From contig JBJEVT010000014.1 in assembly GCA_051884615.1 (NCBI GenBank), forward strand, positions 1 to 19,394: a DNA stretch of 19,394 bases, given 5' to 3'. Origin of the DNA: UBA1724 sp051884615 (GTDB lineage Bacteria; Verrucomicrobiota; Lentisphaeria; Oligosphaerales; Oligosphaeraceae). The translations under genes and the position numbers were made by a program. The notes beneath the pieces are model-generated. The model ran no database searches and was not told the DNA's origin. It saw only the letters and a program-made list of their open reading frames with translations. This document shows, in pieces, positions 8,270 to 14,602 of this stretch. Within the stretch, counting starts at the first letter, position 1, and each line of letters opens with the position of its first letter.

Positions 8270-8754
8270 GGTGCCGCGGGCGTCGTGCCCCGGGTGTCTT
8301 CCTCGATTTTCTGGAGCAGGTCGAAGCTGGAGTTCAAGGGGGCCTGGCGGTCCTGCCAGGCGTCCGGGGCCATGATGGTGCCGTAGACCATGGAGCCCAG
8401 GAAGACCGCCTTGTCCTTGATGCCGGCGAACTCCGCGAGATCGGCGCTGAGGACGAAGCGTCCATGGCTGTCCAGATTCACGATCTGGATTTTGGAGGCG
8501 ATGTCCGTGTAGGCGGCGATCTTGTCGTCGTTGGCCAGGGAGCTGTTTTCCAGGCGCTGGAAAATGGCCTGCATCTTCTCCTCGGTGACCACCTGGATGC
8601 GCCGGGCCCTGCCGGGCACCAGATAGAAGTTGGTGTCGGGCTGGTCGGTGGGCAGCCGCCATGTCCGCGGGAGAGCCAGTCGGCGCTGGCTGTCCACGCT
8701 CACCGGGTAGGTTCCGGTGAAGAGGCGCATTTTGGTGGGTGCGGTCTCGGCCAT
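8266..8754 (-). CDS. mraZ: Transcriptional regulator MraZ
   Basis: The 162-residue product is the SpoVT/AbrB-fold regulator that heads the dcw cluster and, in E. coli and mycoplasmas, binds repeated TGGG-type boxes in its own promoter. Two MraZ half-domains are visible: DSQRRLALPRTWR at 21-33 and DSHGRFVLSADL at 95-106, each the D-x-x-x-R-x-x-L core that builds the DNA-binding ring. The chosen start is ATG 8754; Met9 (8730) is equally compatible with family length (about 150), and an in-frame extension up to 9030 runs through the promoter and operator, so it is rejected. The C-terminal tail past about residue 150 is Thr/Ala/Pro-rich. It overlaps rsmH by 4 nt. Regulation is probably by the five phased boxes at 8841-8884. 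Confidence 0.92.
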   Translation of the reverse strand: MAETAPTKMRLFTGTYPVSVDSQRRLALPRTWRLPTDQPDTNFYLVPGRARRIQVVTEEKMQAIFQRLENSSLANDDKIAAYTDIASKIQIVNLDSHGRFVLSADLAEFAGIKDKAVFLGSMVYGTIMAPDAWQDRQAPLNSSFDLLQKIEEDTRGTTPAAP

Positions 8755-8837
8755 GGGGGGGGGAGGAGGAGGGAAGGGGAAAAGGGAGGGAGTCGGGAAA
8801 TTTTTTGGGGGGGGAGAAGCGGGGAGGGATGGAAAAA
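8755..8837. other. Polypurine, G-run-rich tract in the mraZ leader
   Basis: Bases 8755-8792 are all purine on the plus strand, and G-runs (nine Gs, then runs of two to four, then eight Gs around 8807-8814) continue to about 8828. This is template-strand G-richness for mraZ, so its mRNA leader is C-rich. G-quadruplex formation is possible by pattern only. Confidence 0.5.
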
Positions 8838-8840
8838 CTT

Positions 8841-8884
8841 CCCAAAACGCCCCATTGCCTCCCAATTTTGCCCAATTTTCCCCT
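8841..8884 (-). promoter_or_regulatory. MraZ-box array: phased TGGG repeats upstream of mraZ
   Basis: Read on the minus strand, TGGG occurs at exact 10-bp steps: plus-strand CCCA at 8841-8844, 8851-8854, 8861-8864 and 8871-8874, with a degenerate fifth CCCT at 8881-8884. MraZ proteins are known to bind such TGGG-type direct repeats spaced by one helical turn. The array starts beside the -10 hexamer and covers the expected transcription start, fitting autorepression. The match to a MraZ operator is inference from the pattern and position. Confidence 0.75.
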
Positions 8885-8912
8885 AAAATATCCTTTCTTC
8901 GTGAAAATTCAA
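8885..8912 (-). promoter_or_regulatory. Putative promoter of the mraZ-rsmH-ftsL-ftsI(-uxaB) unit
   Basis: On the minus strand a TTGAAT -35 (plus 8907-8912) is followed after 16 nt by TATTTT as -10 (plus 8885-8890). Transcription would begin near 8878, inside the TGGG array, and leave a leader of about 125 nt before the mraZ ATG at 8754. Confidence 0.55.
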
Positions 8913-9001
8913 CAAAAAATCCCAAGATTTCCAAGATTTTTTCCGCTTCCCTCCCCGGGCAGGAATTGGGCCATTCCCGTCGGCTAGGCAGAAAATCGGG
9001 G

Positions 9002-9007
9002 TATATT
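9002..9007 (+). promoter_or_regulatory. Possible -10 element for the surface-repeat protein gene
   Basis: TATATT lies in an AT-rich patch divergent from the mraZ promoter. No convincing -35 hexamer sits 16-18 nt upstream. If used, the leader would be about 115 nt. The rest of 9008-9131 is C-rich and holds no recognisable gene or RNA. Confidence 0.3.
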
Positions 9008-9131
9008 AAGAAAAATTCGGTTTTCCCCAAGAATCTCCCGGGGGAGGCGGCGGCCCCGCCACTTCTTCCCCGCCCCGCCCTCCCGGTTTGTGTTTCCCCC
9101 CATTCCTTACATATAAGGAGAAATACCCGAC

Positions 9132-9863
9132 ATGAAAAAGATCCTCTCTCTCTTCGCTCTCGTCTGCAGCATGGCCGCCTTCTCCCTCATGGGCGGCGAG
9201 CCCGTCGTCCTGGGGCTCTGCGACACCATCCAGTATCCCTCCCTGGACTGCGACCAGACCGGCGTGCGCCTGGAGGTCATGGGCACCGTTCAGGACAGCG
9301 TGGGCCTCACCCTGGGCATCGTGAACTACACCACCGGCGTCTCCAAGGGTCTGCAGCTGGGCTTCGCCAACTGGAACGAAGGGAATGTCTACGGCGTGGA
9401 GCTGGGCCTCTTCCAGGATGCCAAGGGCGACGAGTTCCGCGGCTGGCAGAGCAGCTGGATTTCCATCGTCCGGAAGGACATCTACGGTGTCCAGGGCGGT
9501 CTTCTGGCCTACACCAAAGGCACCGTGCGTGGTCTCCAGGGCGGTCTGCTCAGCGGCGCCAACGTGGTGAAGGGTGTCCAGTGGAGCTTGATCAACCTGA
9601 GCTACGACGTGACCGGCGGCCAGTTGGGTCTGGGCAACTACGCGGAGCAGGTGACCGGCGCCCAGGTGGGTCTGGCCAGCTACGCCCAGCGTCTGGACGG
9701 CGGCCAGGTGGGCCTGGTGAACGCCGCCGATGAGATGAAAGGCTTCCAGCTGGGCGCCTTGAACTTCACCAAGCACATGACCCGGGGCATCCAGATCGGT
9801 CTGGTGAACATCATCCTGGACAGCAAGACGCCCCTGATCCCCTTCGTGCACTTCCACTTCTAA
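9132..9863 (+). CDS. Exported surface protein of 14-15-residue GxQxGLxN repeats (LA_2272-like)
   Basis: A 243-residue protein of unknown function. Residues 1-21 form a signal peptide (MKKILSLFALVCSMAAFSLMG). From about residue 58 the chain is built of repeats starting with Gly and following GxQxGLxN plus about six variable residues: GLTLGIVN, GLQLGFAN, GVELGLFQ, GVQGGLLA, GLQGGLLS, GVQWSLIN, GGQLGLGN, GAQVGLAS, GGQVGLVN, GFQLGALN, GIQIGLVN. The last seven follow at almost exact 14-residue spacing; one longer insertion (31 residues) carries RGWQSSWISIVRKDIY. The chain ends in Phe after FVHFH, like many outer-membrane beta-proteins. The pattern recalls the LA_2272 surface-repeat family of Leptospira and others; that link is from memory. 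The start is well supported by AAGGAG at 9115-9120. A strong terminator follows, so it is monocistronic. A beta-solenoid or beta-barrel shape at the cell surface is inferred. Confidence 0.88.
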   Translation: MKKILSLFALVCSMAAFSLMGGEPVVLGLCDTIQYPSLDCDQTGVRLEVMGTVQDSVGLTLGIVNYTTGVSKGLQLGFANWNEGNVYGVELGLFQDAKGDEFRGWQSSWISIVRKDIYGVQGGLLAYTKGTVRGLQGGLLSGANVVKGVQWSLINLSYDVTGGQLGLGNYAEQVTGAQVGLASYAQRLDGGQVGLVNAADEMKGFQLGALNFTKHMTRGIQIGLVNIILDSKTPLIPFVHFHF

Positions 9864-9880
9864 TAGGGCCGTCTCTCCAT

Positions 9881-9918
9881 TCCCTCCGGAAGGCCATTCC
9901 CCTGCCGGAGGGATTTTT
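9881..9918 (+). terminator. Rho-independent terminator after the surface-repeat protein gene
   Basis: A perfect 9-bp stem (TCCCTCCGG at 9881-9889 with CCGGAGGGA at 9905-9913) encloses a 15-nt loop and is followed by five Ts (9914-9918), 17 nt after the stop codon. Confidence 0.85.
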
Positions 9919-9952
9919 GCGGAATCTCCTCCCCATCCCCCCCGCCCACGCC

Positions 9953-10951
9953 ATGTCCGAACTGACGGCCAGCACCCCCTTGATTCCCGTCCACAAGACC
10001 CCCGAGGTCGCCCTGTACCGCATCTCCCACGAGGGACAGGTGGATGCCTACATCGCCTCCACGCCGGAGAGCCGGGCCATCTGCAACGATCCCGGCGTCG
10101 CCGGATGCGACTACACCTGGCGTCTTCGCCGGGCCTGCCAGGGCGTCCTTGCCGCCCGTCCCCTGGAGCTCCAGGAGAAGGAGACGGTGGTGGTGAACAT
10201 CCTCCGGGGGGGATTGAACTACGGGTTGCGGGAGGCCCTGGCGAAGGCCTACGGCTGGAACGGGCACACCACCTGCTTCATCAGCGCCCAGCGGGCACGG
10301 AACTCCGCGGATTCCGAGGACTGGCATATCACGGAGAACGACTACGCCAAGGTCTATTTCCCGGAGCAGGCCACCCTGGTCATCGGGGACGTGGTGGCCA
10401 CGGGAACCAGTCTGCGCTACGCCCTCCAGGAGTTGCTTCGCAGCGCCCTGGAGCAACGGGTGCGCCTCCGCTCCATCCTCTTCTTCACCTTCGGCGGCGT
10501 CAAGGCCCTGGAGATCCTGGAGGACATCGACCGCCAGTGCCGGGAGCTCTTCGTGGGCTACGGCAAAACCGCGCTGATCTACTTCGAGGGCTGCTTCACC
10601 TGCGCCCAGGCCGACACCCCCCTGTCCGTCCGGCTCACGGGAACGGACCTGCTGCGCTGGCATTCCCTGATGGCCCCGGAGTTCGTGGAGTCCCAGTATG
10701 AGGACCCCGCCTATCCTCTGGAGCGCTGCACCATCTACGACGCCGGCTCCCGCGCCTTCTGGCTCAAGGACTATGTGGAGGATGTCATCGGCTACTGGCG
10801 CCAGAATCTCCAGTTCGCCGAGCATGGAATGACCTTCCATCAACTGCTGGCGGAGCGCTTCCCCTCCCTGGACGCCGGCCGCTTCCCCGAGGACACCGAC
10901 TTGAAGAAGCTCTCCCTCCGGCAGCTGGAAAAAATGGAGAAGATGCTCTGA
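9953..10951 (+). CDS. Phosphoribosyltransferase-fold protein, substrate unknown
   Basis: The 332-residue product has a type I phosphoribosyltransferase core. NILRGGLNYGLREAL (82-96) resembles the first substrate loop, and TLVIGDVVATGTSL (141-154) is the PRPP-binding strand-loop, with Gly145-Asp146 where most members have two acidic residues. PRTases of this kind join a nucleobase to PRPP or regulate purine and pyrimidine genes. The C-terminal third (about 215-332, with CFTCAQAD and YEDPAYPLERC) was not recognised and could confer specificity. It is much longer than Upp, Apt or Hpt (about 180-210). The ATG at 9953 is preferred; an in-frame TTG at 9917 lies inside the terminator of the previous gene. 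There is no Shine-Dalgarno sequence, and the upstream stretch is C-rich. A cytosine permease gene follows behind a strong terminator, so a nucleobase-salvage role is suggested only by neighbourhood. Confidence 0.8.
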   Translation: MSELTASTPLIPVHKTPEVALYRISHEGQVDAYIASTPESRAICNDPGVAGCDYTWRLRRACQGVLAARPLELQEKETVVVNILRGGLNYGLREALAKAYGWNGHTTCFISAQRARNSADSEDWHITENDYAKVYFPEQATLVIGDVVATGTSLRYALQELLRSALEQRVRLRSILFFTFGGVKALEILEDIDRQCRELFVGYGKTALIYFEGCFTCAQADTPLSVRLTGTDLLRWHSLMAPEFVESQYEDPAYPLERCTIYDAGSRAFWLKDYVEDVIGYWRQNLQFAEHGMTFHQLLAERFPSLDAGRFPEDTDLKKLSLRQLEKMEKML

Positions 10952-10971
10952 CCACCTCTCCCCCTCCCCCG

Positions 10972-11003
10972 AAAATCCGAGATGACGAATCTCGGATTTT
11001 TTT
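10972..11003 (+). terminator. Strong Rho-independent terminator after the phosphoribosyltransferase gene
   Basis: A perfect 12-bp stem (AAAATCCGAGAT at 10972-10983 with ATCTCGGATTTT at 10989-11000) has a 5-nt loop and ends in seven Ts (10997-11003). It separates this gene from codB. Confidence 0.92.
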
Positions 11004-11116
11004 GTGTGCCGGAATCCTCCCCGCGCACAAGCCCCGCCCCCTTTCGTCCCCTTCGGGACACAAACCCCACCCCCCCGGAAAACACACCCCGGCAGCCAAA
11101 ACACATCAGAACACAC

Positions 11117-11122
11117 AGGAGA
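11117..11122 (+). promoter_or_regulatory. Ribosome binding site that fixes the codB start
   Basis: AGGAGA at 11117-11122 lies about 10 nt before the ATG at 11132. It rules out the longer in-frame reading beginning at 10982, which would start inside a terminator hairpin. The leader 11004-11116 is C-rich with a small hairpin (GTCCC, CTTC, GGGAC) near 11048-11061 and no clear promoter. Confidence 0.75.
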
Positions 11123-11131
11123 ACAATCCAG

Positions 11132-12472
11132 ATGGACAAGAAAACAGGGCATGTCAGCGGCGACTTCGAGCAGAGCGCCGTCAATGCGGAAAGTCGGAAG
11201 GGCTTCCTTTCCATGATGATGGTGATGCTCGGCTTCACCTTCTTCTCCGCCTCCATGTGGGCGGGCGGAACCCTGGGAAAGGGCATGGATTTCACCGGCT
11301 TCCTCTGGGCCGTCATGGCCGGCAACCTGATTCTGGGAGCCTATTGCGGCGCCTTGGCGTTCATCGCCGCCCGCACCGGAAACTCCATCCACATCCTCTG
11401 CCGCTACTCCTTCGGCCAGAAGGGCTCCTATCTGCCCAGCTTCCTCCTGGGAATCACCCAGGTGGGCTGGTTCGGCGTGGGCGTGGCCATGTTCTCCATC
11501 CCCGTCCAGAAGTGGCTCCAGAGCATGGGCTATGAATGGGCCAACTCCTCCTGCTCCCTGTGGTATATCACCCTGGTGGCCGGCCTCCTGATGACCTCCA
11601 CGGCCTATTTCGGCATCAAGAGCCTCACCATCCTCTCCTATGTGGCTGTGCCCGCCATCATCATCCTGGGCCTCTATTCCACCGTGCGCGCCCTCACCAC
11701 CGGCTTCCCGGAAGGCGGCGAGACCCTGCGCTCCGGCTGGGAGGTGATGACCACCTTCAAGCCCGCCCCCGGCGCCGTGATTGGCGCCGCCGCCGCCATC
11801 GCCATCTCCGTGGGCTCCTTCATCTCCGGCGGCTCCTGCACCCCCGACTTCGTCCGCTTCTCCAAGAACGCCAAGATAGCCGTGATCACCACCGTGATCG
11901 CCTTCTTCCTGGGCAACTCCCTCATGTTCTTCTTCGGCGCCGTGGGCGTCATGACCTACCAGGTGAACGACATCTCCGAGGTGCTCTTCAAGCAGGGCCT
12001 GCTCCTGTGGGCCATCATCGCCCTGGGCCTGAACATCTGGACCACCAACGACAACGCCATCTACACCTCCGGCCTGGGATTCTCCAACATCACCGGCATC
12101 CCCAAGCGCTTCACCGTCCTCTTCAACGGCATCCTGGGAACCCTGGCGGCCATCTGGCTGTATAACAACTTCTGCGGATACCTGAACATCCTGAACGTCT
12201 TCCTGCCTCCCGTGGGCGCCGTGGTCATCGCCGACTACTTCCTGCGCCGCCGGATGAACTACCTTGCCCCCGAGGAGGAGAAGTTCTGCAAGGTGAACTG
12301 GGTGGCCATCGTGGCCTGGGCCGCGGGTTCCGTGGTGGCTTTCCAGGACTACGGCATCAAGGCCATCAACGGCATGGTGGCCGCCGCCGTGACCTACCTG
12401 GTCCTGGGAGCCTTCCGGGATCACTTCCAGGACACCCGCCGGATTCGGGAAATCCTGGAGAACCAGAAGTAG
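11132..12472 (+). CDS. codB: Cytosine permease, NCS1 family
   Basis: The 446-residue inner-membrane protein has about twelve hydrophobic helices. It closely resembles E. coli CodB by eye: VMLGFTFFSASMWAGGTLG (31-49), YSFGQKGSYLPSFLLG, TQVGWFGVGVAMFSIPV, GLLMTSTAYFGI, SVGSFISGGSCTPDFVRFSK, FFLGNSLMFFFGAVG, LGLNIWTTNDNAIYTSGLGF, IWLYNNFCGYL and PPVGAVVIADYFLRRR. CodB imports cytosine with a cation. No codA (cytosine deaminase) is adjacent; the neighbours are a phosphoribosyltransferase-fold gene and guaA, each behind terminators, so transport of another nucleobase cannot be excluded. Length is close to the family norm (about 420), with a slightly longer N-terminal tail. Confidence 0.92.
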   Translation: MDKKTGHVSGDFEQSAVNAESRKGFLSMMMVMLGFTFFSASMWAGGTLGKGMDFTGFLWAVMAGNLILGAYCGALAFIAARTGNSIHILCRYSFGQKGSYLPSFLLGITQVGWFGVGVAMFSIPVQKWLQSMGYEWANSSCSLWYITLVAGLLMTSTAYFGIKSLTILSYVAVPAIIILGLYSTVRALTTGFPEGGETLRSGWEVMTTFKPAPGAVIGAAAAIAISVGSFISGGSCTPDFVRFSKNAKIAVITTVIAFFLGNSLMFFFGAVGVMTYQVNDISEVLFKQGLLLWAIIALGLNIWTTNDNAIYTSGLGFSNITGIPKRFTVLFNGILGTLAAIWLYNNFCGYLNILNVFLPPVGAVVIADYFLRRRMNYLAPEEEKFCKVNWVAIVAWAAGSVVAFQDYGIKAINGMVAAAVTYLVLGAFRDHFQDTRRIREILENQK

Positions 12473-12496
12473 GCGCACCTGAACCGCGTCGTTGTC

Positions 12497-12551
12497 CCCT
12501 CCCTCCCGCGTCCCGGACGAGCGTGCCTCGGCCGGGGCAGGGAGGGTTTTT
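12497..12551 (+). terminator. Rho-independent terminator after codB
   Basis: CCCTCCCT at 12497-12504 pairs with AGGGAGGG at 12539-12546 around a GC-rich loop that can fold further. Five Ts follow (12547-12551). It lies 24 nt after the codB stop. Confidence 0.75.
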
Positions 12552-12609
12552 CCTCTCCCCCCTTTTTCCGCTTTTTCCCCACCCCTAGAAAAAAATCCCC
12601 CGCACCACC

Positions 12610-13875
12610 ATGATCAAGAAGACTCCCCAGACCATCGTTCTCATCAACTTTGGCTGCCCGGAAATCCAGCAGCTGGCCCGGGCCATCCGCTCCTGCCACA
12701 TCTACACCATGGTCATGCCCTGGACCACGCCTGTCGCCCGGGTGATGCAGGAGGAGCCCGTCGGCCTCCTGCTGTGCCGGGATCCCCGGGCGAAGGAGCA
12801 TCCCCAGGAAAAGGAGGCCTTCCAGAAGCTGGGCGTGCCCACTCTCTGCCTGGAGGAGGAGACCTGGCGCGAGGAGGACGTCCTGGCCTTCTGCCGTCAG
12901 GAGTGCGGATGCCAGGGGCTGTGGAGGATGGATGCCTTCCTGGAGGAGGCCGTCGAGGAAGTGCGGCGGCAGGTGGGGGAGAAGAAGGTGGTCCTGGGCC
13001 TCTCCGGCGGCGTGGATTCCTCCGTGACGGCCGCCCTGATCCATCGGGCCATCGGCAAGCAGCTCACCTGCGTCTTCGTCAACCACGGCCTGCTGCGCCT
13101 GGGAGAGCCGGAGCAAGTCCAGCAGGTCTTCCGGGACACCTTCGACATGAATCTGGTCTATGTGGACGCCTCCGACCGCTTCCTGGACAAGCTGGCCGGG
13201 GTGACGGAGCCGGAGCGGAAGCGCAAGATCATCGGCGCCGAGTTCATCGAGGTCTTCGCGGAGGCTGCCGCCAAGGTGGACGCCCCCTTCCTGGGGCAGG
13301 GCTCCATCTACCCCGATTTCCTGGAGAGCATCCCTCTGGACGGGGATCCCAAGGGCGTCATCAAGAGCCACCACAATGTGGGCGGCCTGCCGGAGAAGAT
13401 GAATTTCCAGCTGGTGGAACCCCTGGCCCGTCTCTTCAAGGACGAAGTGCGGGAGGTGGGGCGTCTGCTGGGGTTGCCCGAGGTGATGATTGAGCGCCAG
13501 CCCTTCCCGGGCCCCTCCCTGGGGGTGCGCTGCGTGGGCGAGGTCCGTCGGGAATATCTCCGGATGCTCCGGGAGGCCGACGCCATCTTCACGGAGGAAC
13601 TCCGGGCCTCCGGGTGGTATGCCAAGACCTGGCAGGCCTTCGCCGCCTTCCTGCCGGTGAAATCCGTGGGCATGCACGAGGGTCAGCGCCGTTACGGCTA
13701 CACCATCGCCCTGCGTGCCATCCAGACCCGGGATGCCGTCACCGCCCAGGTGGTGCATCTGCCCTGGGAGCTGCTGGAGAAGGTGGCCTGCCGCATCCCC
13801 CAGGAGGTGGAGGGCATCTCCCGGGTGGTCTTCGACTGCACCCCCAAGCCCCCCGCCACCATCGAGTGGGAGTAA
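12610..13875 (+). CDS. guaA: GMP synthase with a truncated, catalytically incomplete glutaminase domain
   Basis: The 421-residue product converts XMP to GMP in the cytoplasm. The synthetase part is complete: ATP-pyrophosphatase P-loop LSGGVDSS (131-138), VFVNHGLLR (155-163), VDASDRFLDKLAGVTEPERKRKIIG (185-209), GQGSIYPDFLES (229-240), KSHHNVGGLPE (252-262), ERQPFPGPSLGVR (295-307), KSVG (351-354), and the C-terminal KPPATIEWE (413-421). The usual N-terminal class I glutaminase domain (about 190-200 residues) is cut to about 100. It keeps a vestige (TIVLINFGCPEIQQLARAIR, 8-27, and VGLLLCRDPRAKEH, 51-64) but lacks the GICYGMQ nucleophile segment and the partner His and Glu. The frame is continuous, so this is a deletion, not a frameshift. 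E. coli GuaA has 525 residues. It would need free ammonia or a separate glutaminase. The start is ATG 12610, with no Shine-Dalgarno sequence. Confidence 0.93.
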   Translation: MIKKTPQTIVLINFGCPEIQQLARAIRSCHIYTMVMPWTTPVARVMQEEPVGLLLCRDPRAKEHPQEKEAFQKLGVPTLCLEEETWREEDVLAFCRQECGCQGLWRMDAFLEEAVEEVRRQVGEKKVVLGLSGGVDSSVTAALIHRAIGKQLTCVFVNHGLLRLGEPEQVQQVFRDTFDMNLVYVDASDRFLDKLAGVTEPERKRKIIGAEFIEVFAEAAAKVDAPFLGQGSIYPDFLESIPLDGDPKGVIKSHHNVGGLPEKMNFQLVEPLARLFKDEVREVGRLLGLPEVMIERQPFPGPSLGVRCVGEVRREYLRMLREADAIFTEELRASGWYAKTWQAFAAFLPVKSVGMHEGQRRYGYTIALRAIQTRDAVTAQVVHLPWELLEKVACRIPQEVEGISRVVFDCTPKPPATIEWE

Positions 13876-13896
13876 GGGAAAAGCCCTTCGCGCCGA

Positions 13897-13940
13897 GGCG
13901 CCCCGGAAGCACATCCCTCCGGGGCGTCCCGGGCATTTTT
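13897..13940 (+). terminator. Possible terminator between guaA and the thuA-like operon
   Basis: CGCCCCGG at 13899-13906 pairs with CCGGGGCG at 13919-13926 and is extended by one or two pairs. Five Ts come at 13936-13940, nine bases after the stem, further than usual. A smaller hairpin (AAGGG at 13874-13878 with CCCTT at 13884-13888) precedes it. Confidence 0.45.
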
Positions 13941-13942
13941 CC

Positions 13943-14602
13943 ATGATTCACTTCTTTGCCGACCAGCATTACGGGGCCCGTCCCGGCGCCCGCCTCCATC
14001 AGTGCCTGTCTCCCTCCTGGCGCGCCCGTGTCCTTCTCCATGAGGAGGAATGGGGGCTTCTGGAGGAGGGGCGTTGGCGGGAGGATTGCGAGCTGCTGGT
14101 GTTGAACATGATTGGCGGCACCTGCGACCAGCCCCATCCCGGGGAGGGCGCCGCCCGGGCGGTCCGCGCCTGGTGCGAGAAGGGGGGCAACCTCCTTCTG
14201 ATCCACGGCGGCAGCGCCGCCTTCTGGCAGTGGGCCTGGTGGCGCCAGGCCATGGCCATGCGCTGGGTGCGTCCGGGGGATCCGGAGGGCGTAACCCCCA
14301 GTTTCCATCCGGTCCACCCCTATCGGGTGAGCCGCACCGGAAGCCCCCATCCCCTGGCAGCCCGGCTCCAGGAAATGGAGCTGCCCCAGGACGAAATCTA
14401 CGCGGGGCTGGCGTGCGCGCCCTCCCTGGAGGTGCTGATGGAGACCCGGGTGCCCGAGGGATGCTTCCCCCAATGCGCCCTGGCCCCCACCCCCTGGGGC
14501 GGGATTCAGCTGCACTTCCTGCCGGGCCATCGGCCGGAGACCTTCCAGGTCCCCGCCCTGGTGGAGAATGTGGAACGTTGTCTGGAGTATCTCCTGGTAT
14601 GA
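13943..14602 (+). CDS. ThuA-like domain protein (class I glutamine amidotransferase fold)
   Basis: A 219-residue cytoplasmic protein of the ThuA-like family, whose members often sit in sugar-use loci; the reaction is not established. Visible signatures are LLVLNMIGG (51-59), RAWCEKGGNLLLIHGGSAAF (75-94), where HGGS fills the nucleophile-elbow position without a Cys, FHPVHPYRV, SPHPLAARLQEMELPQDEIY, and TPWGGIQLHFLPGHRPETF near the end. There is no signal peptide. The ATG at 13943 follows a T-run with no Shine-Dalgarno sequence; longer in-frame readings overlap guaA and are rejected. Its stop overlaps the next start (ATGA, 14599-14602), so it is coupled to the dehydrogenase gene. The missing Cys argues against glutaminase activity. 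Confidence 0.85.
   Translation: MIHFFADQHYGARPGARLHQCLSPSWRARVLLHEEEWGLLEEGRWREDCELLVLNMIGGTCDQPHPGEGAARAVRAWCEKGGNLLLIHGGSAAFWQWAWWRQAMAMRWVRPGDPEGVTPSFHPVHPYRVSRTGSPHPLAARLQEMELPQDEIYAGLACAPSLEVLMETRVPEGCFPQCALAPTPWGGIQLHFLPGHRPETFQVPALVENVERCLEYLLV

Noticed and set aside
11004..11131. A purine or other nucleobase riboswitch in the codB leader.
   Set aside because: The leader is C-rich with only one small hairpin and lacks the conserved junction sequences of known purine, PreQ1 or related riboswitches.
9860..12478. A very long minus-strand open frame of 872 codons opposite the phosphoribosyltransferase and codB genes.
   Set aside because: It is the antisense shadow of two clearly recognisable genes, has low-complexity Gly/His/Asp-rich composition and matches no family. 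High GC makes such stop-free antisense frames common.
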